This document shows positions 1 through 5,602 of a DNA stretch of 9,451 bases, piece after piece; within the stretch, counting starts at the first letter, position 1; each line of letters opens with the position of its first letter. Both the position numbers and the translations under genes were made by a program. The stretch is from Thermodesulfobacteriaceae bacterium UBA6232 (GTDB lineage: Bacteria; Desulfobacterota; Thermodesulfobacteria; Thermodesulfobacteriales; Thermodesulfobacteriaceae). Under the pieces are notes generated by a model. The model saw only the letters and a program-made list of their open reading frames with translations. It had not been told where the DNA came from and ran no database searches. The stretch is from the NCBI GenBank assembly GCA_002441555.1, contig DJWK01000039.1, forward strand, positions 1-9,451, given 5' to 3'.

Positions 1-504
1 GCCATCGCCCAGTGCCGAAAGTGGTTGAGAAAAAAACTTCCCTCTGTGCCTGTTGAAGCTGTATCTTCCACAGCCCTTGCAGCTAAGTGGGCAGCTGTTG
101 ATGAAAGTGTAGCAGCCATTGCAAGCCTTATGGCAGCAAAGCTTTATCACCTACAGATTGTTGCCAAAAATATAGAAGATATTAAAGGAAATTCTACTCG
201 TTTCTGGATTATTGGAAAAATTGAAGTTCCTCCAACGGGGGAGGATAAAACCTCCCTTATTTTTAGCGTAGCTGACAAACCAGGTGCCCTATATGAGGTT
301 TTAAAATGTTTTGCTGAAAGAAAAATCAATCTCACTAAAATTGAGAGCAGGCCCTCTAAAAACGAACCTTGGAAATACATTTTTTTCTTGGATTGCGAAG
401 GGCATATCAAAGATCCCGTTGTAGCAGATTGTCTTGAAGAGATGCAAAAATACTGCATCCAAGTGGTTTGGCTCGGTTCATATCCAAAAGGTAAACAGGT
501 TTAA
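1..504 (+). CDS. pheA: Prephenate dehydratase (P-protein), C-terminal part, 5' truncated by window edge
   Basis: This is the last 167 codons of a prephenate dehydratase, the cytoplasmic enzyme that decarboxylates and dehydrates prephenate to phenylpyruvate in phenylalanine synthesis. The frame is open from base 1, so the start lies outside the window; the TTG at 25 is internal, because the codons before it (AIAQCRKW) already match the family. Visible are the end of the dehydratase domain with the catalytic Thr-Arg-Phe motif (196-204), then an ACT regulatory domain (about 250-490) with the GAL motif near 283 and the ESRP motif at 343-354, which in the family form the phenylalanine-binding site. 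Feedback inhibition by phenylalanine is therefore expected. Whether an N-terminal chorismate mutase domain is present (bifunctional P-protein) cannot be seen. The next gene starts 69 bases downstream. The identification is secure; only the domain content upstream is open. Confidence 0.93.
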   Translation, partial: AIAQCRKWLRKKLPSVPVEAVSSTALAAKWAAVDESVAAIASLMAAKLYHLQIVAKNIEDIKGNSTRFWIIGKIEVPPTGEDKTSLIFSVADKPGALYEVLKCFAERKINLTKIESRPSKNEPWKYIFFLDCEGHIKDPVVADCLEEMQKYCIQVVWLGSYPKGKQV

Positions 505-559
505 CCCTCTTTAATCTTGTAAACTCTGTCTTATATTTTATTTCCAAAACTTCATTCAG

Positions 560-569
560 AAGGAGGTGA
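560..569 (+). promoter_or_regulatory. Strong ribosome binding site of the zinc-ribbon gene
   Basis: The sequence AAGGAGGTGA is nearly a full complement of the 16S rRNA 3' end. GGAGG sits 7 bases before the ATG at 574 and fixes that start. It also suggests that this organism uses classical Shine-Dalgarno initiation. Confidence 0.85.
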
Positions 570-573
570 GGAA

Positions 574-825
574 ATGGCTATATACGAATATGAGTGCCTT
601 AAATGTGGTCATCACTTTGAGGTTTGGCAAAAAATTACCGAGGATCCCCTTAAGACCTGCGATAAATGTGGAGGAGAGCTTGTAAGATTAATAGGAAATA
701 CAGGATTTATATTGAAAGGAACAGGCTGGTATGTAACTGACTATGCCAGAAAAGATAAAAAAGAATCTTCTAAAAAGGAAGAAAGTAGTTCAACTTCATC
801 ACCCGAAAAATCTTCACAAAATTAG
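574..825 (+). CDS. FmdB-family small zinc-ribbon protein
   Basis: An 83-residue protein of the FmdB/CxxC_CxxC_SSSS zinc-ribbon family (named after FmdB, a putative regulator of formamidase expression). Residues 1-55 contain the typical MAIYEYEC start, two CxxC knuckles (Cys8/Cys11 and Cys29/Cys32) that should bind one zinc, and the conserved GFILKGTGWYVTDY segment at about 44-57. The tail after residue 60 is low-complexity, rich in Ser, Lys and Glu, and probably disordered, as is usual for the family. The molecular role of these proteins is not established; a regulatory or nucleic-acid-related role is only a guess. The start is fixed by a strong ribosome binding site. The gene lies 69 bases after pheA with no clear terminator between them, so it could be co-transcribed or have its own weak promoter. 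The tRNA promoter begins four bases after its stop codon. Confidence 0.88.
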   Translation: MAIYEYECLKCGHHFEVWQKITEDPLKTCDKCGGELVRLIGNTGFILKGTGWYVTDYARKDKKESSKKEESSSTSSPEKSSQN

Positions 826-828
826 CCC

Positions 829-857
829 TTGTCAAAGGGGTAAAATTTATTTATAAT
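829..857 (+). promoter_or_regulatory. Sigma-70-type promoter of tRNA-Gly
   Basis: TTGTCA at 829-834 and a perfect TATAAT at 852-857 are separated by exactly 17 bases, which is close to consensus for the housekeeping sigma factor. Transcription would start near 864, about 9 bases before the mature tRNA. The -35 box sits inside a small inverted repeat, CCCTT-GTCA-AAGGG (826-839), immediately after the zinc-ribbon stop codon. The repeat has no T-tract, so it is a poor terminator. Confidence 0.75.
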
Positions 858-872
858 ATTAAAAAATAACTT

Positions 873-944
873 GCGGGCGTAGCTCAGGGGTAGAGCGGAA
901 GCTTCCCAAGCTTCAGGTCGCGGGTTCGAATCCCGTCGCCCGCT
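873..944 (+). tRNA. tRNA-Gly, anticodon CCC
   Basis: The full cloverleaf can be folded by hand. The acceptor stem is 873-879 with 937-943 (GCGGGCG/CGCCCGC), the D arm 882-896, and the anticodon stem GAAGC/GCTTC (898-902 with 910-914) around the loop TTCCCAA. The anticodon CCC is at 905-907 and the T arm at 920-936 has loop TTCGAAT. The discriminator is U (944), as expected for bacterial glycine tRNAs. The 3' CCA is not encoded (TTTTT follows), so it must be added by a nucleotidyltransferase. It reads GGG codons; the other glycine codons would need a GCC and/or UCC isoacceptor elsewhere. Confidence 0.96.
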
Positions 945-948
945 TTTT

Positions 949-979
949 AAACTTTGAAAAGCTAAGTTTTATTTTTTTT
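949..979 (+). terminator. Candidate intrinsic terminator after tRNA-Gly
   Basis: The 6-bp inverted repeat AAACTT (949-954) and AAGTTT (964-969), with a 9-base loop, is followed by T, A and eight T residues (972-979). Position and T-tract fit termination of the tRNA transcript. The stem is short and AT-rich, so its strength is doubtful, and the T-run directly after the tRNA acceptor stem (944-948) may contribute instead. Confidence 0.4.
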
Positions 980-1043
980 ACATCCTATAAATTTTTCATA
1001 GCCTCTTTTTTTCGTCCTTATAAACCTTAAGCCCTGCCTTTGG

Positions 1044-1083
1044 TTAAATCCTTTTCAGTGATCGAAAAGGAAAGAAGATTTAA
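1044..1083 (+). repeat. Nested inverted repeat upstream of the coiled-coil gene
   Basis: The inner stem is TCCTTTTC (1049-1056) with GAAAAGGA (1064-1071) and a 7-base loop. An outer stem, TTAAATC (1044-1050) with GATTTAA (1077-1083), shares two bases with the inner one. Together they form a bulged or two-state hairpin about 75 bases before the next start codon. No T-tract follows, and I recognise no riboswitch family. It could be an operator, a processing site or a leader structure. Confidence 0.4.
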
Positions 1084-1157
1084 AGGAGTGGATGTAGCTT
1101 GTTTTATAATATTTTGTTGCTAATATTATTTGAAAGGGAAGATGGGAGGGAGCGGAT

Positions 1158-1580
1158 ATGGAGCAGGGTTCATCTGTTAATCAAGAAGTTATAAAGAATT
1201 TTATAGTTTCTTATATTAAGGAACATTTAAAGGAGTATGTAAGGAGTGACCTTGAAAGTCTGTTGGTTATGCGGGAGAAAGAACTAAAGGAGGTTTCCCT
1301 GCTTGAGAGAGTGATCAGGGTGGAGGAGGAATTAAAAGCCCTTAGGGAGATAGAGTTAGCCCGATTTGAGACCTCAGAGAGAAGATTTGAGGCATTGGAG
1401 AAGGCTAATCAGCAAAGATTTGAGACTATAGAAAGAAGATTTGAGGCTCTGCAGAGGGAAATGGATAAGCGCTTTGAGGCTTTAGAAAAACGTTTCAATT
1501 TTATCCAGTGGTTTATGGGGATAGGCTTTTCTTTTCTTGGTCTTTTTCTCACCATTCTTATTTTTGTTTCAAAGAGTTAA
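1158..1580 (+). CDS. Coiled-coil protein with C-terminal membrane anchor, function unknown
   Basis: A 140-residue protein that I recognise only as a type, not as a characterised family; it loosely resembles DUF1640-like coiled-coil membrane proteins. Residues 1-35 are mixed, about 36-113 are strongly charged and helical, and 115-137 form one hydrophobic membrane segment ending in Lys-Ser. The coiled coil contains two consecutive 18-residue units (68-85 and 86-103) and a partial third (104-114), each built on the pattern RFE-x3-RRFEALE. The DNA units are 54 bases long. There is no signal peptide, so the topology is probably an N-terminal cytoplasmic rod with a tail anchor. A purine-rich ribosome binding site (GGGAGGGAG, 1144-1152) precedes the ATG. 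trmFO follows 45 bases after the stop and may share the transcript. Possible roles are membrane scaffolding or oligomerisation; nothing in the sequence decides this. Confidence 0.75.
   Translation: MEQGSSVNQEVIKNFIVSYIKEHLKEYVRSDLESLLVMREKELKEVSLLERVIRVEEELKALREIELARFETSERRFEALEKANQQRFETIERRFEALQREMDKRFEALEKRFNFIQWFMGIGFSFLGLFLTILIFVSKS
1359..1499 (+). repeat. 54-base coding repeat units in the coiled-coil gene
   Basis: Units 1359-1412 and 1413-1466 and the partial unit 1467-1499 encode successive copies of an 18-residue motif containing RFE(T/A)-x-E-(R/K)RF. At the DNA level the units are diverged but alignable (for example AGATTTGAGAC/AGATTTGAGGC segments), consistent with old internal duplication under coiled-coil constraint. 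Confidence 0.65.
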
Positions 1581-1625
1581 CGAAGATTGGCAAGCCTTAC
1601 TAAGCCAATTAAAAAGGGTGAAAAA

Positions 1626-2930
1626 ATGAAAGAGATTATTGTTATTGGGGCAGGGCTTGCTGGATCTGAGGCTGCCTATCAAATAGCGAAAAGAGGAGTG
1701 AAGGTTAAACTCTATGAAATGAGACCAGTTAAGCTTACTCCAGCCCATAAAACAGGCCTTTTTGGTGAGCTTGTCTGCTCTAATTCTTTACGTTCCAAAG
1801 AGTTAACGAAGGCTGTCGGTGTGCTTAAAGAAGAGCTTAGAAGACTTGGCTCATTAATTATTGAGGCAGCTATACATTGTGAGATCCCAGGGGGTAAAGC
1901 CTGGGTGGTTGATAGAGAATGTTTTGCCACTTATATAACTCATAAACTTCTTAATCTTTCTGAAATAGAGGTTATAAGAGAGGAAGTCACCGAAATCCCC
2001 AAGGATAAAATTGTTATCGTTGCAACTGGTCCTCTAACCAGTGAAGCTTTAGCAAAAAGTCTTTCAGACCTTATAGATGTACCCTTTTTACATTTTTATG
2101 ATGCAATTTCTCCCATAGTTTATGCAGATAGCATTAATTGGGAGAAAGTATTTATTGCTGACAGAGGAAGCGAGGGTGAGGGGGTGTATGTAAATTGCCC
2201 TATGACAAAAGAGGAATATGAAAGATTTGTTGTGGAGCTTTTAAAGGCTGAAAAGGTGCCTCTTCATCCCTTTGAGGAACCTAAATATTTTGAAGGATGC
2301 CTTCCCATTGAAGTTATGGCAGAGCGGGGAAAAGACACTCTCCGATACGGTCCTATGAAGCCCGTTGGTCTTATAGATCCAAGAACTGGAAAAGAGCCCT
2401 ATGCAGTGGTGCAGTTAAGACCAGAAAATAAAGAAAAGACCTTATATAATATGGTTGGCTTTCAGACGAAGCTTAAATATTACGAACAAGAAAGGGTTTT
2501 CCGGATGATACCTGGTTTGGAAAAAGCTGAATTTGCAAGGTTCGGCTCTATTCATAGGAACACCTTTGTTAATGCTCCTCTCGTCTTGACTCCTTATCTT
2601 CAATTAAAAAATTATCCTAATATTTTTCTTGCAGGTCAGATTACAGGTGTTGAAGGCTATGTGGAATCCACTGCCATGGGCTGGCTTGCAGGAATTAATG
2701 CTTTAAGGTTCCTTCAGGGAAAACCTTTGCTTACTCCTCCACCTGAGACTGCCATTGGTTCCCTTATTCATTATCTTCAATCAGCGGATCCTAAACATTT
2801 TCAACCCATGAATGTAAACTGGGGGCTTATGCCCCCTCTTGAAAAACGAGTGTCAAAAAAGGATAAATATTACATGCTCTCTAAAAGGGCCTTGGAAAGG
2901 CTTGAAGAATGGTTAAAAAATTTGGATTAA
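1626..2930 (+). CDS. trmFO: Methylenetetrahydrofolate--tRNA-(uracil-5-)-methyltransferase TrmFO
   Basis: A 434-residue, full-length FAD- and folate-dependent tRNA methyltransferase. It takes the methylene group of 5,10-methylenetetrahydrofolate and reduces it with flavin to make 5-methyluridine at position 54 of the T loop in tRNAs. The N-terminus is the FAD-binding Rossmann motif (IGAGLAGSEAA, residues 7-17). Cys51 in the ELVCSNSLR motif and Cys224 in the EGCLPIEVMAERG motif match the two functional cysteines known in TrmFO (Cys51/Cys223 in Thermus numbering). A second family signature, GQITGVEGYVES, lies at about 350. I chose ATG 1626 over an upstream TTG at 1587 because the conserved domain starts directly there, the usual family length is about 435, and a modest GGGTG ribosome site lies at 1616-1620. 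No TrmA-type S-adenosylmethionine enzyme is needed. The gene ends directly against yajC. Confidence 0.95.
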   Translation: MKEIIVIGAGLAGSEAAYQIAKRGVKVKLYEMRPVKLTPAHKTGLFGELVCSNSLRSKELTKAVGVLKEELRRLGSLIIEAAIHCEIPGGKAWVVDRECFATYITHKLLNLSEIEVIREEVTEIPKDKIVIVATGPLTSEALAKSLSDLIDVPFLHFYDAISPIVYADSINWEKVFIADRGSEGEGVYVNCPMTKEEYERFVVELLKAEKVPLHPFEEPKYFEGCLPIEVMAERGKDTLRYGPMKPVGLIDPRTGKEPYAVVQLRPENKEKTLYNMVGFQTKLKYYEQERVFRMIPGLEKAEFARFGSIHRNTFVNAPLVLTPYLQLKNYPNIFLAGQITGVEGYVESTAMGWLAGINALRFLQGKPLLTPPPETAIGSLIHYLQSADPKHFQPMNVNWGLMPPLEKRVSKKDKYYMLSKRALERLEEWLKNLD

Positions 2931-3275
2931 TTATTGCTGAAAAGGTCCAGCAATATAGCCCTTAATCACTGGAATTTGAACATCCTTTTCAACTTCTAAC
3001 CAGACTATATCTCCTTCAATTTTGGCAATTCTTCCCACAACCCCACCTGAAGTAAAAACCCTTTGTCCTGGCCTTAATTCAGAAAGGAATTTCTGATGTT
3101 CCTTCATCCTTTTTTGCTGAGGCCTTATTAAGAGAAAATAAAAAATTACAAAAATTAATACGAGTGGTAAAAGGGTAACAATTAATCCCACAAGACCTCC
3201 TTGACCACCCTGCCCTTGAGGAGGTGGAGCCATAGCCAAAGCTTCAGAAACTTTAAAAATCGTCAAAAGATCCAT
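2931..3275 (-). CDS. yajC: Preprotein translocase accessory subunit YajC
   Basis: A 114-residue single-span inner-membrane protein that associates with SecDF and the SecYEG translocon. A Gly/Gln/Pro-rich stretch at residues 16-28 precedes the membrane segment (about 29-50), followed by the family hallmark RPQQKRMKEHQ (51-61). A basic-to-mixed cytoplasmic domain then carries the conserved LRPGQRVFTSGGVVGRI segment (68-84). The start at 3275 is supported by an ideal ribosome binding site (AAGGAGGA, complement of 3281-3288) located inside the end of tgt, and it overlaps tgt by 23 bases. The N-terminal extension before the membrane span is a little longer than in E. coli. The tgt-yajC order is classical, but secD and secF do not follow; the unit stops here against trmFO. 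Confidence 0.95.
   Translation of the reverse strand: MDLLTIFKVSEALAMAPPPQGQGGQGGLVGLIVTLLPLVLIFVIFYFLLIRPQQKRMKEHQKFLSELRPGQRVFTSGGVVGRIAKIEGDIVWLEVEKDVQIPVIKGYIAGPFQQ
2932..2955. terminator. Candidate hairpin at the trmFO/yajC convergent junction
   Basis: The 8-bp perfect inverted repeat TATTGCTG (2932-2939) and CAGCAATA (2948-2955) encloses an 8-base loop. It sits on the last codons of yajC, just past the trmFO stop. It is the only hairpin at this junction and would form in transcripts from both directions. No T-tract adjoins it on +; on the - strand a T6 run comes about 12 bases later. A bidirectional terminator or 3'-end stabiliser is plausible but unproven. Confidence 0.35.
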
Positions 3276-4407
3276 CGGTATCCTCCTTCTGGGATTTTTG
3301 ATAAAGTAGGGAAAGGTTTTCCCTCAATTTTTCAATGGTTGAGCCTTTAATAGCCTCCTTTATTTGTTTAACAATTTTAGCATAGTAACTTAAATTGTGA
3401 AGGGTAAGAAGACTATAAATTAGTAATTCCTTGGTAAGAAAAAGGTGTCTCAAGTAGGCCTTAGTATAATTTCTGCAGGTATAGCAATTACATTCTGGAT
3501 CAAGGGGTGTGAAATCTTCTTTATATTTTGAATTTTTTATGGAAATAATGCCTTGAGAGGTAAAGAGGGTTCCCCTCCTTGCATTACGGGTAGGTAATAC
3601 GCAGTCAAACATATCAACTCCTCTTATAACAGCTTCGACAAGATCAAGGGGGGTTCCTACACCCATTAAATATCTTGGGGCCTTTTCAGGAAGTTCAGAA
3701 AGGGCAATTTCAAGCATTTTATTTCTCAATTCAAAGGGTTCCCCTACAGAAAGCCCTCCAATGGCATAACCGTTAAAGGGTAATTCACCAATAAATTTTG
3801 CGCTCTGCCTTCTTATATCATCATACATTCCACCCTGCACAATTCCAAAGAGAGCTTTTCCGACTTTTTTAATTTTTTCCCAAAATTCAAGAGATTTTAA
3901 AGCCCATTCGTGGGTTAACTGGGTTAGTTTTTCTGTTTCAGTTCGTTCAGAAGGGTAGGGGATACAGGTATCAAGAACCATAAGAATATCTGAATTTAAT
4001 TTGAGTTGGATTTCAAGGGAACTTTCAGGGGTTAAAAAATATTCCGTTCCATCTATATGAGACTTAAAAAGAATACCCTCGGGTTTAATTTTTCTAAAAG
4101 AGGAAAGGCTGTAAACTTGAAAGCCTCCGCTATCTGTAAGAATAAGCCCCTTCCAATTCATAAATTTATGAAGACCACCCGTTTTTTCTATAACATCAGG
4201 CCCAGGTCTTAATAAAAGATGATAGGTATTAGCAAGGATTAAGGGATAACCAAGGGAGGCCACCCATTCTGGGATTAAAGCCTTTATTGATCCTGCTGTT
4301 CCAACAGGCATAAAAACAGGGGTTTCAATAACCCCTCTCGGGGTAATAATTCTTCCAATTCTTGCTCCTGTTTTTGGATCAGAGAAAAGGATTTCAAATT
4401 GGAACAT
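3253..4407 (-). CDS. tgt: tRNA-guanine transglycosylase (queuine/preQ1 tRNA-ribosyltransferase)
   Basis: A 384-residue, complete bacterial-type Tgt. It exchanges guanine-34 of tRNAs for Asp, Asn, His and Tyr with preQ1 on the way to queuosine. Family motifs are all present: LILANTYHL (57-65), LTDSGGFQVYSL with the general-base Asp92, the FGIVQGG substrate loop (187-193), GGLSVGEP (217-224) and GVDMFDCVLPTRNARRG (263-279), where Asp265 should be the covalent nucleophile. The zinc site is Cys306, Cys308, Cys311 and His337, spaced as in E. coli. The start at 4407 has no recognisable ribosome binding site and lies 7 bases after the aminotransferase stop, so translational coupling is likely. No in-frame alternative start lies in the gap. 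The acidic tail after about residue 370 is encoded over the yajC ribosome site and start. Confidence 0.96.
   Translation of the reverse strand: MFQFEILFSDPKTGARIGRIITPRGVIETPVFMPVGTAGSIKALIPEWVASLGYPLILANTYHLLLRPGPDVIEKTGGLHKFMNWKGLILTDSGGFQVYSLSSFRKIKPEGILFKSHIDGTEYFLTPESSLEIQLKLNSDILMVLDTCIPYPSERTETEKLTQLTHEWALKSLEFWEKIKKVGKALFGIVQGGMYDDIRRQSAKFIGELPFNGYAIGGLSVGEPFELRNKMLEIALSELPEKAPRYLMGVGTPLDLVEAVIRGVDMFDCVLPTRNARRGTLFTSQGIISIKNSKYKEDFTPLDPECNCYTCRNYTKAYLRHLFLTKELLIYSLLTLHNLSYYAKIVKQIKEAIKGSTIEKLRENLSLLYQKSQKEDTDGSFDDF
3281..3288 (-). promoter_or_regulatory. yajC ribosome binding site inside tgt
   Basis: Read on the minus strand this is AAGGAGGA, placed a few bases before the yajC ATG (3273-3275). 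It lies entirely within the last codons of tgt. Translation of yajC is therefore initiated within, or coupled to, translation of tgt. Confidence 0.8.
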
Positions 4408-4414
4408 AAAGACT

Positions 4415-5602
4415 TTAAAGCATTTTTTTTGCCTTTTCGCAGGCTTTAAGAAAATTAGGTCTCATCTTTTGAAGGGTCTCTTCAGGAACACAGAAAGCAA
4501 CTCTTATATGATTGGGAACTCCAAAGCCCCTTCCAGGAACTGCCAGAATTAATTCTTCTTTAAGGATTTCACAAAATTTAAGATCATCAATGGGGGTCTT
4601 TGGAAACATAAAGAAACTTCCTTTGGGTTTTACAAATTCTAAGCCTCCCTCTTTAAGAATTTCGCAAAGAAGGTCTCGTCTTTTTTTATAAATTTCAACA
4701 GCAACTTTTGCAAAGGCACACTCTGCAACCAATCTTTGTGCAAGAGCAGGTGCATTAACAAAACCAAGAATTCTGTTAGCAAGGATCAATGCATCTATCA
4801 CTTTTTCTTTATTTTCCATTTCTGGATGCACAGCAACAAAACCAATTCTTTCTCCAGCAAGGGAAAGTTCTTTGGAAAAACTATAAGCTACAAAACTGTT
4901 TTTATAATAATGAAAAATAGAGGGGACCTCCACATCATCAAATACCAAATTTCTGTATGGTTCATCAGAAATAAGATATATAACCTTTCCGTAAGCCCTA
5001 CTTTTTTCTTCAAGAAGTTGAGAAAGCTCTCTTATCTCTCTCTCAGTATAGACCTGACCTGTAGGATTATTGGGAGAATTTATTAAAACTGCCTTGGTTT
5101 TTGGGGTTATCCTCCTTTCAAAGGCCTCAATATCTAATGAAAAATCCTCTTTTGTCGGAACAGGAATGGGTCTTCCCTGATGATTTTCTACATAAAAAAA
5201 GTATTCTACGAAAAAAGGAGAAGGAAATAGCACTTCATCTCCTGGGTCAAGAAGGGCTTTAAAAATTATATTTAAACCTCCTGCAGCACCACAAGTCATA
5301 ATTATTTCGTTAAATGAAATATTTATTTTTTGTTCTTCAGAAACTTTCTTTGCCATTATCTCTCTAACATATGGAAAACCTGCATTGGGCATATATCTGT
5401 GAAAAGCTGGATTATACTCTTCAGCAAATTTTCTTAAAGCTTCTTTAACCTCCGTGGGAGGTGGTAAATCAGGATTTCCAAGGCTTAAATCAAAAACCTT
5501 ATCTTCTCCGTAAAGTTTTTTCAGTTTAAGGCCTTCTTCAAACATTCTTCTTATCCAGGAACTTTTTTCAATATAACTGTTCATAAGCTGGGATATACTC
5601 AT
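4415..5602 (-). CDS. PLP-dependent class I/II aminotransferase
   Basis: A 395-residue fold-type I aminotransferase of the aspartate aminotransferase superfamily, cytoplasmic, pyridoxal-phosphate dependent. Visible landmarks are FDLSLGNPDLPPP (37-49), the MTCGAAGG cofactor phosphate loop (102-109), NSPNNPTG (175-182), ISDEPYRNL with Asp213 for the pyridine nitrogen, the Schiff-base lysine Lys244 in SFSKELSLAGERIG, and Arg367 in HIRVAF for the substrate carboxylate. No residue needed for catalysis is missing. The N-terminus (SSWIRRMFEEG) is typical of a subgroup common in Desulfobacterota-like genomes, usually annotated only as aminotransferase; the amino-acid substrate cannot be assigned. It overlaps the upstream deacetylase-family gene by ATGA, so the two are translationally coupled. 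A GGGAGG ribosome site (complement of 5613-5618) lies about 10 bases before the start, within the end of that gene. Confidence 0.92.
   Translation of the reverse strand: MSISQLMNSYIEKSSWIRRMFEEGLKLKKLYGEDKVFDLSLGNPDLPPPTEVKEALRKFAEEYNPAFHRYMPNAGFPYVREIMAKKVSEEQKINISFNEIIMTCGAAGGLNIIFKALLDPGDEVLFPSPFFVEYFFYVENHQGRPIPVPTKEDFSLDIEAFERRITPKTKAVLINSPNNPTGQVYTEREIRELSQLLEEKSRAYGKVIYLISDEPYRNLVFDDVEVPSIFHYYKNSFVAYSFSKELSLAGERIGFVAVHPEMENKEKVIDALILANRILGFVNAPALAQRLVAECAFAKVAVEIYKKRRDLLCEILKEGGLEFVKPKGSFFMFPKTPIDDLKFCEILKEELILAVPGRGFGVPNHIRVAFCVPEETLQKMRPNFLKACEKAKKML

Noticed and set aside
25..27. TTG as the start codon of the first gene
   Set aside because: The frame is open to base 1, and the upstream residues AIAQCRKW fit prephenate dehydratase, so the gene simply begins outside the window.
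147..458. Minus-strand open frame of about 100 codons opposite pheA
   Set aside because: It lies wholly antisense to a well-conserved gene, and its translation has no recognisable domain or ribosome site.
505..559. Own promoter for the zinc-ribbon gene (TTTAAT 510-515, TATATT 532-537)
   Set aside because: The spacing is acceptable at 16 bases, but the -35 match is poor and the region is AT-rich, so I do not list it as a feature.
1088..1123. Possible 11-codon leader peptide from GTG
   Set aside because: The AAGGAG overlaps the GTG instead of lying at a proper distance, and the peptide has no run of regulatory codons; mentioned only as part of the leader finding.
1587..1625. Longer trmFO with a TTG start at 1587
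   Set aside because: There is no ribosome site before the TTG, and the extra 13 residues precede the FAD-binding N-terminus, where the family normally begins.
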